Source: a virus
Direction: 5' to 3' (one strand)
Virus record (IMG/VR): IMGVR_UViG_3300018080_000502
Location: 1 to 27,718 of that record
DNA: 27,718 bases
Below are positions 8,279 to 14,996 of this stretch, piece by piece (the stretch's first letter is position 1; every line of letters begins with the position of its first letter). Under the pieces are notes generated by a model that was given only the letters and a program-made list of their open reading frames with translations, did not search any database and was not told the DNA's origin. The translations under genes and the position numbers were made by a program.

Positions 8279-8989
8279 ATGGCAACAAAGATAAGTAGAA
8301 GGCCTATTAGATGGGCAACGGCAACAAAAGAAGAAAAACTTGCGCGTATGAAGGAGTTGCTATATAAAAGAGTTGTAAAAAAAAGAAATGGCTGTTGGGA
8401 TTTTATAGGATACATAAATAAATGGGGATACGGAGAAATACATATCGGTGGAAAGGTAAATGCATCTCATCATAACGCGCATAGGATATCATATATAGTT
8501 CATAAGGGAGAAATTCCTGATGGATTCTTTGTTTGTCATTCCTGTGACAACAGGGTCTGCTGTAATCCGGAGCATCTTTTTCTTGGGACGCCTAAAGAAA
8601 ATATGGATGACATGTACCAGAAGGGAAGGAATACTCATCTTAAAGGTGAAGCATGTTCATGGGCAACTCTAAAAAATGAAGATGTATTAAAAATGCTTAA
8701 ATTATTTGAGAAAGGTTTTAACGCGTCCCAAGTTGCTAAAAAGTTTAATATAAGCCGAGCTCACGCTCGAGATATAAAGCTAGGTAAAAGGTGGGGTCAT
8801 ATTGGTGATCGATCAAAAATAGAAAAAGTTAAGCCATTTAAAAAAATTATGACAGAGTCTATCGTTAAGGAAATAAAAGAAAAGTTTCGAAATGGTGTAC
8901 GAATTTGCGATATCTGTAAAGAATATGGCTTTTCTAGGTCAACAGTCGACGATATAAAAAAAGAAAGAACCTGGCGTCACGTTAAATAA
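8279..8989 (+). CDS. HNH homing endonuclease with two C-terminal DNA-binding modules
   Basis: A 236-aa protein. I chose ATG 8279 (MATKISRR) because AAAGGA lies eight bases upstream; the ATG at 8270 overlaps that site. Residues about 37-115 form an HNH_3-type nuclease domain: NGCWDFIGY, then AHRISYIVHKGEIPDG with H68, the CHSC cluster around 86-89, CCNPEHLFLGTPKENM with N96 and H99. Two helix-turn-helix modules follow, one around LKLFEKGFNASQVAKKF and one around RNGVRICDICKEYGFS, of the kind that position homing enzymes on their target. It sits alone between two tail genes, as free-standing phage homing endonuclease genes do. The C-terminal module resembles that of the protein at 26262. Confidence 0.85.
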   Translation: MATKISRRPIRWATATKEEKLARMKELLYKRVVKKRNGCWDFIGYINKWGYGEIHIGGKVNASHHNAHRISYIVHKGEIPDGFFVCHSCDNRVCCNPEHLFLGTPKENMDDMYQKGRNTHLKGEACSWATLKNEDVLKMLKLFEKGFNASQVAKKFNISRAHARDIKLGKRWGHIGDRSKIEKVKPFKKIMTESIVKEIKEKFRNGVRICDICKEYGFSRSTVDDIKKERTWRHVK

Positions 8990-9059
8990 TTGTCCCGCCA
9001 ATCCATACTTGCTATTCTATTGCTGTTAAACAATTTAAATCTTTCAACGAAAGGACATC

Positions 9060-9296
9060 ATGAAAGAAGAACTTAAATACGTACTAGAGCTCAAAATTGA
9101 CGACGCTGTATACACATTTAGTTCACCAGGAGGAGCTCCGATTACAGCAGGTGTTGATGCTGCTATGCATTTTTATATGGTAATGAAGAAAAAACTTGAT
9201 GAATATCATGCAAAGCTTGAAGAAGAAGGAAAAGCTGTCGAGATTAAGACAGATGATGACCTTGTTAAAGAAGAAGAAGTTAAAGAAGAAGAATAG
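9060..9296 (+). CDS. Small acidic phage protein of the tail region
   Basis: A 78-aa protein with Shine-Dalgarno AAAGGA four bases before ATG. It starts MKEELKYVLELKIDDAVYTF and has SSPGGAPITAGVDAAMHFYM in the middle, then a Lys/Glu coiled coil. It ends in a very acidic tail (KEEEVKEEE). The pattern of a short beta part, then 'G.P...AYDA', then a helix, is one I associate with small conserved phage proteins near tail fibres, but I know no function for them. There is no signal peptide or membrane segment. It lies 70 bases after the HNH gene and 27 before the next virion gene. Confidence 0.65.
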   Translation: MKEELKYVLELKIDDAVYTFSSPGGAPITAGVDAAMHFYMVMKKKLDEYHAKLEEEGKAVEIKTDDDLVKEEEVKEEE

Positions 9297-9303
9297 TTTT
9301 AAG

Positions 9304-9318
9304 CTCCTTAATAAGGAG
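9304..9318 (+). promoter_or_regulatory. Inverted repeat containing the ribosome-binding site
   Basis: CTCCTTA and TAAGGAG are exact inverse copies around one central base. The second arm is the Shine-Dalgarno sequence (AAGGAGG) of the gene at 9324. The small hairpin could shade the ribosome site and lower initiation until translation from the upstream gene, whose stop is eight bases before, opens it. Confidence 0.4.
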
Positions 9319-9323
9319 GAATA

Positions 9324-9662
9324 ATGGCTAAAAATGCTATTTTGCCAATTGAAATGGAAGCATTTGATAGTGCTGGACTAACTGGAATTGGAACATTTGA
9401 TGCGCTCAATCCGGATGGTTTGGATCATTCGGTATTTTTGCTGAGAATTATTAATGATAGTGATACAGATGTACTCCTAAGTTATGATGGCAATCTTGAC
9501 CATGATTTTTTGCCCGCTGGTGAGACTTTGCAAATTGATTTTCAACCAAGTACACAAATAGGATCATCTATAGCAGCAATCCGTCAAGGAACTGTTATAT
9601 ATGCAGAAGGTGTTGCTGGTGTCGGGTTTATATACGTGACAGGGTACTATAGATCAGATTAG
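9324..9662 (+). CDS. 112-aa virion-associated protein, paralogue of the gene at 9882
   Basis: The protein begins MAKNAILPIEMEAFDSAGLT and is predicted all-beta. It aligns along its length with the equally long product of 9882-10220: VFLLRIINDSDTDVLLSYDG against MLIIQNLTDAAVLFSFDG, then GTVIYAEGVAGVGFIYVTGY against GTRIYVKRSGVPTTGSVYVS. Both therefore arose by tandem duplication. Such small beta proteins beside fibre genes are usually minor virion components; the exact role is unknown. Its Shine-Dalgarno site is very strong (AAGGAGG) but sits in an inverted repeat. Confidence 0.7.
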   Translation: MAKNAILPIEMEAFDSAGLTGIGTFDALNPDGLDHSVFLLRIINDSDTDVLLSYDGNLDHDFLPAGETLQIDFQPSTQIGSSIAAIRQGTVIYAEGVAGVGFIYVTGYYRSD

Positions 9663-9675
9663 TAGGGAGAAGCGA

Positions 9676-9885
9676 ATGGGATTCAGTATTTTAAATATTG
9701 TTATTATTGTTGGGGCTTTGGTTGCTGGGATAGGTTCGACTCTTTATTTTAAGATGAAAAAAGATAATCCTGTTGAAGAAATCGCTGAAGAGGTGATAAA
9801 ACAAAAGACTGGATTTGATATAGACTTGAGTCCTGGGACACCAGAGAAGTCTAAAAAAGATAAAAAAGATAAGGATAAAAAATGA
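9676..9885 (+). CDS. Small single-pass membrane protein
   Basis: A 69-aa protein (Shine-Dalgarno GGGAG). Residues 4-25 are a clear membrane segment (ILNIVIIVGALVAGIGSTLY). A cytoplasmic-type region follows (NPVEEIAEEVIKQKTGFDID), ending in a lysine-rich tail (KSKKDKKDKDKK). Proteins with a membrane anchor and a similar 'NP.E..AEEVIK..TG.D.D' stretch occur in tail regions of many phages, but I know no proven role; holin-like or injection-related functions are possible. It sits between the two paralogous 112-aa genes and overlaps the second by four bases (ATGA), so the pair is translationally coupled. Confidence 0.7.
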   Translation: MGFSILNIVIIVGALVAGIGSTLYFKMKKDNPVEEIAEEVIKQKTGFDIDLSPGTPEKSKKDKKDKDKK

Positions 9886-10220
9886 GTAATGATATTAAGC
9901 TGCTCCCAGAAACGCTTCGTTCGCTTGCTTTTGGTTCTATTGGTGCGGCATATATGGGTGTGGGTACGGCGCTTGATAATCCATCTAGAATGTTGATAAT
10001 TCAAAATCTTACTGATGCCGCAGTGCTATTTTCATTTGATGGAGTGAATGATCATTTGGTGTTGGACGATGGTGTCTCACTTGTTATGGATATAACTGCA
10101 AATAAAAGTATTAGTCATGGCTTCTATATAGCTGCGGGCACTCGCATATATGTAAAGCGCTCTGGTGTTCCAACTACTGGTTCTGTGTATGTAAGCAGCT
10201 TTTATGGCGGAGGTGTGTAA
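9882..10220 (+). CDS. 112-aa virion-associated protein, paralogue of the gene at 9324
   Basis: It begins MSNDIKLLPETLRSLAFGSI, is predicted all-beta and has the same length as the paralogue at 9324. Shared features are a central 'L.S.DG.NDH' turn and a C-terminal 'GT.IY......G..YV..(Y/F)Y' end, so a common fold is likely. The start overlaps the membrane-protein stop (ATGA), and its TAA overlaps the A of the next ATG (TAATG), so four genes from 9324 to 10220 form one tightly coupled unit. A minor tail or fibre-attachment protein is most likely. Confidence 0.7.
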   Translation: MSNDIKLLPETLRSLAFGSIGAAYMGVGTALDNPSRMLIIQNLTDAAVLFSFDGVNDHLVLDDGVSLVMDITANKSISHGFYIAAGTRIYVKRSGVPTTGSVYVSSFYGGGV

Positions 10221-13200
10221 TGTCACAAATATTGGGTGCCGGTGGTGGTGGAGGTATAGCAACTCCAGTATCAGTGCCAAATGGTGGAACCGGTTTAACT
10301 ACGATTACAGATCATGCAGTGATGATTGGTTCTGGGGTCGCCGCGGTTACTCCAGTTGGTCCCGGCACGAATGGTCAGTTGTTAATCGGATCGACCGGAG
10401 CAGATCCAGCATGGGCTGCGCTTACCTCTTCTGGTGGAACAATTACTGTCACAGGTGGCGCAGGAACTCTTAATATAGAAACTGCCGGATCGATTCCAGC
10501 TTCTTTTCCAACAGATGCTGGGACTGCAACACCTGCTCTTGGCGTACTAAACATTCTTGGATTGGCTGGTGCGAATATTGCAACGTCAGGCGCTGGGAAT
10601 ACGGTTTCTGTTGCAGTTTCTGGTACGACACAATACGCAGTACAAGTTGGTGATGCGACGGGAAGTCTAGACTCGTTGCCGGTTGGAACAACAAATACGG
10701 TGCTGCTTGGAAACACAGGTGCTAATCCGTCCTGGGGCCAGGTAGACCTTACTACAGATGTTACTGGTATTCTTCCTGTTCCGAATGGAGGTACTGGTCT
10801 ATCAACTATTACAGATCACGCCATTATGCTTGGTTCTGGCGTTGGAGCTGTTACGCCGCTTGGAGTTGCTGGAAATGGAGAGATTCCTATAGGATCTGCT
10901 GGTGCAGACCCTGTTTTAGGAAATATAACATCCACAGATGGAACACTTACAGTAACAAATGGTGCTGGAACAATAGACATTGAGGCTGGAACAGCGCTTA
11001 GGATTATGTCAGGATTCGAAGCGTGGTCAGGTGGAGCTCCATATTTTGATGATACAACGTTAGGGCAGTTTACTGTTTCTCAGGCTGGCACAGGATATAT
11101 ACAGGGTGAGCCTGTGTCGTGGGCCGGAGGTCAAACTGAAACTGGACTAACAGCTGGTAATACATACTACATATATATGGACAACACTGGAACAATAGGT
11201 AAAACAACAACATACAGTGAGGCGCTTTTTAGTGATAACGTTGTTTTGTTTGAGTGTATGCGTGATTCTACATCTGGAACAAACAACCAGGTAACAGTTA
11301 AAGAAAATCATCCGTACCAGTTTCCATGGGCTACATCTGTTTGGGCTCATGACACTATAGGGCCAGTAATAGCTGATAATCAAGGTGGCGCAAATATTAC
11401 GCTGAATGGCTCTCAAAAGATAGAAATTTCTGGAGCAGATGAACTTGAAGACCACGGGCTAGAAACAACAATACCAGATAGTGGTGGCGTTGCGGAGGTG
11501 TTTGAGCAGTATTATACGCTTGGCACTGGAAAATGGGCTCGCTATGCTCAGTCTGATACATTTGACGGAACTTGGAATAACGCAGGCACTCCAACAGCAT
11601 TAGGCGCAAACAAGTATTCTGTTAACAGGCTTTATGTATCAAAAGACAATTTAAACTCTGCTACACCAGTATATTTTTCTGTAATGGGTGATGCCCAGTA
11701 TAACAACTTGGCGCAGGCTGATACTGCAATTGCTAATGATTCAATACCAACCGCAACAGCTGAGCTAGCTATGTTGGAATTAGCTCAACTTGGGTACATA
11801 GTATTTGAAGAATCTTCCACCTCAATTGTTCAGGTTGTTATTGCAAAAGAAACTGCTCGCACTAGCTTTTCAGGTTCTACGGCATCTATCGCATCACTTA
11901 TACTTACAGATACAACAAACTTTGATCATATTTTAAGTGCAGCAGATACAACAGTACAGTCGGCTCTTGAAACAATCGACGACCTTACGCTAGCGGGAGA
12001 TGCTGGAACCTCTCAGGCGTCATCAGCTGTATTTACTATAGCTGGTGGAAATGACATTGCTACTAGTGCAGCAGGTTCAACTGTTACGGTAGCCCTTACA
12101 GGTACAACACAATATGGTGTTCAAGTTGGCGACGCAACCGGTGGTATAGCATCGGTTGCTGTAGGTGCAACCGGTGAAACACTGATGGGAAACACTGGAG
12201 CCAATCCGTCTTGGACTGGAAGTCCTTCTTTTTCAGGGTCTGTGACAGCTGGAACTGGCTTAATTGTAACAACAGGCGATGCAACAATATCTGCTGGCAA
12301 CTTAAACCTCCCAACAACAAATGCGGCACTTACTGAGGGCGTTATAGAGGTTAACAGTGTGCGCTGGGCGCATAGTTATGGTACAAATAACTTATTTATA
12401 GGGGCTGGTGCCGGAAATGGAACTACTTCTGGGTCAGGCGTCAATATTGGAATTGGCAATAATAGCATGGACGCCTTGACAACTGGAACGCAAAATGTTG
12501 CCCTTGGATTTGACGCTCTTACCGATTGCCAAGATGGATCATATAACTGTGCGCTTGGAGCAAATGCGCTTGCAAACTGTACATCTGGCGGAAGAAATAT
12601 GGCAATTGGCTATACAACCATGTTTGTTCTTACAACAGGAAGTTATAACGTCGGTGTTGGCGCATCATGCCTAGGTAGCCTTGTATCCGGTAGTTATAAT
12701 ATTGTTTTCGGCCATCAGGCTGGAAATAGCTTAACAACCAATGATAGCGACAATATATTTTTTAGCAATGTGGGTGTAGCTGGAGACAACAATACTATTC
12801 GACTTGGCACCCAAGGAACTGGTGATAAACAACAAGACAAGTGCTTCATAGCTGGTATATACAATACAGCTCCATCGGGCGGAACAGATCAATCAGTAAT
12901 CATCGATTCAAATGGGCAACTTGGTGCAATAACAGCGTTTCCTATTACGTGGTCTGAGGTAACGGGTACATCTCAATCTGCTAGCGTTAACAGCGGCTAC
13001 ATCTCAAATAATGCCTCACAGGTGGTTATAACGTTACCAGATACCGCCGCTGTCGGATCAATATTGCGCGTCACAGGTAAGGGCGCTGGCGGCTGGAAAA
13101 TAGCGCAAAATGCCGGAGAAACGATTACATGGGACGAATCAAACTCAACGACAACTGGTGTAGGCGGCTATTTGGAATCGTCAGATGACTACGATTCTGT

Positions 13201-13273
13201 AGAGCTAATTTGTTTAACTGCGAACACTTTATGGGGAATTTTAAGCTCGAAGGGGAATATTACGATCGTATAA
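10220..13273 (+). CDS. Very large modular tail fibre protein
   Basis: A 1017-aa protein with start TAATG overlapping the previous stop and GGAGG upstream. The N-terminal 250 residues are tail-fibre repeats seen twice: VPNGGTGLTTITDHAVMIGS and VPNGGTGLSTITDHAIMLGS. A receptor-binding-like domain follows at about 255-560. A second repeat series comes next (TTQYGVQVGDATGG, GNTGANPSW), matching one near residue 140. Residues about 720-880 are the 'IGAGAGN...GSGVNIGIGN' series common in fibres with trimerising tips, closing with FIAGIYN and VIIDSNGQLG. The last 110 residues are a separate C-terminal domain (WSEVTGTSQSASVNSGYISN, GKGAGGWKIAQNAGETI). No S74-type chaperone end follows. It is very probably the main receptor-binding fibre. 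Confidence 0.8.
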   Translation: MSQILGAGGGGGIATPVSVPNGGTGLTTITDHAVMIGSGVAAVTPVGPGTNGQLLIGSTGADPAWAALTSSGGTITVTGGAGTLNIETAGSIPASFPTDAGTATPALGVLNILGLAGANIATSGAGNTVSVAVSGTTQYAVQVGDATGSLDSLPVGTTNTVLLGNTGANPSWGQVDLTTDVTGILPVPNGGTGLSTITDHAIMLGSGVGAVTPLGVAGNGEIPIGSAGADPVLGNITSTDGTLTVTNGAGTIDIEAGTALRIMSGFEAWSGGAPYFDDTTLGQFTVSQAGTGYIQGEPVSWAGGQTETGLTAGNTYYIYMDNTGTIGKTTTYSEALFSDNVVLFECMRDSTSGTNNQVTVKENHPYQFPWATSVWAHDTIGPVIADNQGGANITLNGSQKIEISGADELEDHGLETTIPDSGGVAEVFEQYYTLGTGKWARYAQSDTFDGTWNNAGTPTALGANKYSVNRLYVSKDNLNSATPVYFSVMGDAQYNNLAQADTAIANDSIPTATAELAMLELAQLGYIVFEESSTSIVQVVIAKETARTSFSGSTASIASLILTDTTNFDHILSAADTTVQSALETIDDLTLAGDAGTSQASSAVFTIAGGNDIATSAAGSTVTVALTGTTQYGVQVGDATGGIASVAVGATGETLMGNTGANPSWTGSPSFSGSVTAGTGLIVTTGDATISAGNLNLPTTNAALTEGVIEVNSVRWAHSYGTNNLFIGAGAGNGTTSGSGVNIGIGNNSMDALTTGTQNVALGFDALTDCQDGSYNCALGANALANCTSGGRNMAIGYTTMFVLTTGSYNVGVGASCLGSLVSGSYNIVFGHQAGNSLTTNDSDNIFFSNVGVAGDNNTIRLGTQGTGDKQQDKCFIAGIYNTAPSGGTDQSVIIDSNGQLGAITAFPITWSEVTGTSQSASVNSGYISNNASQVVITLPDTAAVGSILRVTGKGAGGWKIAQNAGETITWDESNSTTTGVGGYLESSDDYDSVELICLTANTLWGILSSKGNITIV

Positions 13274-13330
13274 CGCTGGAATTGTAACACAATCTTTATT
13301 TGTTTATAATTATTGTGAAAGGATTTAATT

Positions 13331-13945
13331 ATGAAAACATGTAAAGATTGTAAAACTGAAAAGCCGTATAGTAGTTTTTATACATATGGCGGCGGCAGAT
13401 GGTATAGAGGAAGATGTAAAAAGTGTCATAATTTGAAATTTAGACCACCAAAGGGCATAAATACCGGATGTTTTAAAAAGGGAAATACTCCTTGGAATAA
13501 AGGCCTCAGAAACACTGAATTTAAGCCTACAAATGGGTTTACTAAGGGCCACACTAGAACAAAAGGCATAAAGAAAAGTGCTGAGCACGTAAGAAAAATG
13601 AAGGCAACAAAATATGCGCGATCAATAAGCAGGCATTGCAAAAAACACAGGGACTGGAAGCATGCGGTATGGGAAAGAGATGATTATAAATGTGTAAAAT
13701 GTGGATCAATAGAAAAAATATGTGCGCACCATATAAAACCATGGAAGGAGTACCCGGAGTTGAGATTTGATATAGATAATGGGCTAACGTTATGTTGTTC
13801 TTGTCATACAATATTACACTGTAAAGGACGTATGCTTACAGATGAACATCGCAAGAAGCTTAGTGATGCGCATAAAGGGAAAAAGCTTTCAATGGAACAT
13901 CGCAAGAACATTAGTAAGTCGCTTCGTGCTTTTTATGGGAGTTAA
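13331..13945 (+). CDS. HNH homing endonuclease with NUMOD3-type repeats
   Basis: A 204-aa protein with Shine-Dalgarno GAAAGGA, seven bases before ATG. N-terminal zinc ribbon: C4, C7, C29, C32. A basic G/K-rich linker (NTPWNKGLR, FTKGHTRTKG) is NUMOD3-like. The HNH nuclease spans about 108-163: HAVWERDDYKCVKCGS (C121, C124), AHHIKPW (H133, H134), DNGLTLCCSCH (N150, C158, H159), H163. The C-terminus holds two NUMOD3-type modules: LTDEHRKKLSDAHKGKKLS and MEHRKNISKSLRAF. All metal-binding and catalytic positions expected of HNH proteins are present, so it looks active. It is inserted between the large fibre and the C1q-like gene; the latter's ribosome site lies in its last codons. Confidence 0.88.
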   Translation: MKTCKDCKTEKPYSSFYTYGGGRWYRGRCKKCHNLKFRPPKGINTGCFKKGNTPWNKGLRNTEFKPTNGFTKGHTRTKGIKKSAEHVRKMKATKYARSISRHCKKHRDWKHAVWERDDYKCVKCGSIEKICAHHIKPWKEYPELRFDIDNGLTLCCSCHTILHCKGRMLTDEHRKKLSDAHKGKKLSMEHRKNISKSLRAFYGS

Positions 13946-13947
13946 TT

Positions 13948-14607
13948 ATGGCGAAAATTAATAGCTTAAACAATAAATCTAGTGAGTTGACTATAGATCC
14001 AGGAGCATCGGGAGATTCATTTCTCCAATTTTCAATTAATACGACTGGAGAATTTCGAATTGGTGTCGATGATGATGCGGGAGATGCATTTAAGATTAGC
14101 CAGGGGTCTGCTTTGGGATCCAATGATACATTTATAATGACAGCGGCTGGCGAAAGGACTCTTCCGCTTAACCCTTGTTTTTTAGCTTATTTAGGTTCTG
14201 ATGATAATAATGTTACCGGGAATGGTACTGCATATACAGTGGGTACGAATGTAGCCCTTACCGAAGTATTTGATCAAAATGGCGATTTTAATACTAATGG
14301 AACATTTACGGCCCCTGTAACAGGAAGATATTTATTTTCTTATTCGATATATTACAACAATATGACTAGCGCAGCTACAACTATAAATTCTAGAATTGTA
14401 GCCTCTAACAGGGGAGCACAACTTGTAGTCGACCCTAATGGTGTAACATTTCAAGGAACATCGATGAATGTAATTCTTGATATGGATGCATCTGACACAT
14501 GTACTTTTGTTGCAAGAGTTAGTGGGGAGGCTGGTGATGTTGTAGATCTTCCTGGTGCGGGCGGAACTCTTTATAATACGCATATGAGTGGTTGTTTAAT
14601 AAGTTAA
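13948..14607 (+). CDS. Fibre protein with C-terminal C1q/TNF-like domain
   Basis: A 219-aa protein. The N-terminal 75 residues (FLQFSINTTGEFRIGVDDDA) are the usual shaft-type beta motif. From about residue 80 it is a C1q-like jelly roll: CFLAYLGSDDNNVTGNGTAY, then FDQNGDFNTNGTFTAPVTGR, YLFSYSIYY, and a tail GDVVDLPGAGG. In phages and bacteria this trimeric domain serves as a fibre tip or ligand-binding head. The start codon is two bases after the HNH stop; GGGAG inside the HNH end is its ribosome site. Its role with the large fibre (accessory tip or second fibre) cannot be told. Confidence 0.8.
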   Translation: MAKINSLNNKSSELTIDPGASGDSFLQFSINTTGEFRIGVDDDAGDAFKISQGSALGSNDTFIMTAAGERTLPLNPCFLAYLGSDDNNVTGNGTAYTVGTNVALTEVFDQNGDFNTNGTFTAPVTGRYLFSYSIYYNNMTSAATTINSRIVASNRGAQLVVDPNGVTFQGTSMNVILDMDASDTCTFVARVSGEAGDVVDLPGAGGTLYNTHMSGCLIS

Positions 14608-14621
14608 GATTGGAATTAATT

Positions 14622-14927
14622 ATGAAAATACAAATTGATGGAAAAGATCTCTTTGAGCTTACAGAAACTCAAAAAAAAGTTATTAAGAATGATATTAAGT
14701 CAGAGATATTCGAAGAAGATATGAAGCGTCGTATTTTTTACATCATCAATCACAAATATGAGCAGTGCTTTAAAAGATTAAAAGCTGAATGGGAGCCAAA
14801 ATTGGCCGCTAAGGGCGTAGAGTCTATTCCAACAGGTAAAGCTGCCTTTGCGCAACTAGTGTTCTCACAGCCGGAATATAAGGACAGAAGTGCGAGAGAA
14901 TTAGAAGCTAAAACTTTAGAAAAGTAA
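14622..14927 (+). CDS. Conserved small phage protein of the tail region
   Basis: A 101-aa protein. I prefer ATG 14622 (MKIQIDGKDLFELTETQKKV) because the upstream TTG at 14592 lies within the preceding gene. The sequence is charged and helical: KNDIKSEIFEEDMKRRIFYI, then NHKYEQCFKRLKAEWEPKLA. This block is familiar to me from small phage proteins encoded among tail-fibre genes, with no known function. There is no membrane segment. It is followed by a short insertion that duplicated the start of the next gene. Confidence 0.7.
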   Translation: MKIQIDGKDLFELTETQKKVIKNDIKSEIFEEDMKRRIFYIINHKYEQCFKRLKAEWEPKLAAKGVESIPTGKAAFAQLVFSQPEYKDRSARELEAKTLEK

Positions 14928-14936
14928 GGATAGAAT

Positions 14937-14972
14937 ATGGCTACAAGGACCCTTCGACAAGCTCAGGACTGA
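14937..14972 (+). pseudogene. Aborted duplicate of the next gene's start
   Basis: ATGGCTACAAGGA here nearly repeats the true start at 14997 (ATGGCTACGAGGA), with similar leaders (GAT/TTA before AGAAT or AAAT). After four codons it runs into a REP-like element and stops: M-A-T-R-T-L-R-Q-A-Q-D. It is read with its own ribosome site (AAGGATAGA). It is best explained as the old start of the fibre gene, separated from its body by an insertion that brought a new copy of the first codons. Confidence 0.6.
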
Positions 14973-14985
14973 TCGAATTAAGGAA
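14950..14985. repeat. REP-like element, copy 1 (CCCTTCGACAAGCTCAGG type)
   Basis: CCCTTCGACAAGCTCAGG is followed by ACTGATCGAATTAAGGAA. The same outer parts occur at 16841 (CCCTTCGACAGGCTC and GATCGGGTTAAGGAA). TTCGA and TCGAA form a stem inside it. Sequences of the CCCTTCGACARGCTCAGG type are, from memory, common dispersed extragenic repeats in many bacterial genomes, so this looks acquired from a host chromosome. It supplies the ribosome site (AAGGAAAGG) of the next gene. Confidence 0.65.
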
Positions 14986-14996
14986 AGGTATTAAAT

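Noticed and set aside
14937-14972. Eleven-codon peptide as a functional leader peptide
   Set aside because: Its similarity to the next gene's first codons and the embedded repeat explain it better as a duplicated remnant.
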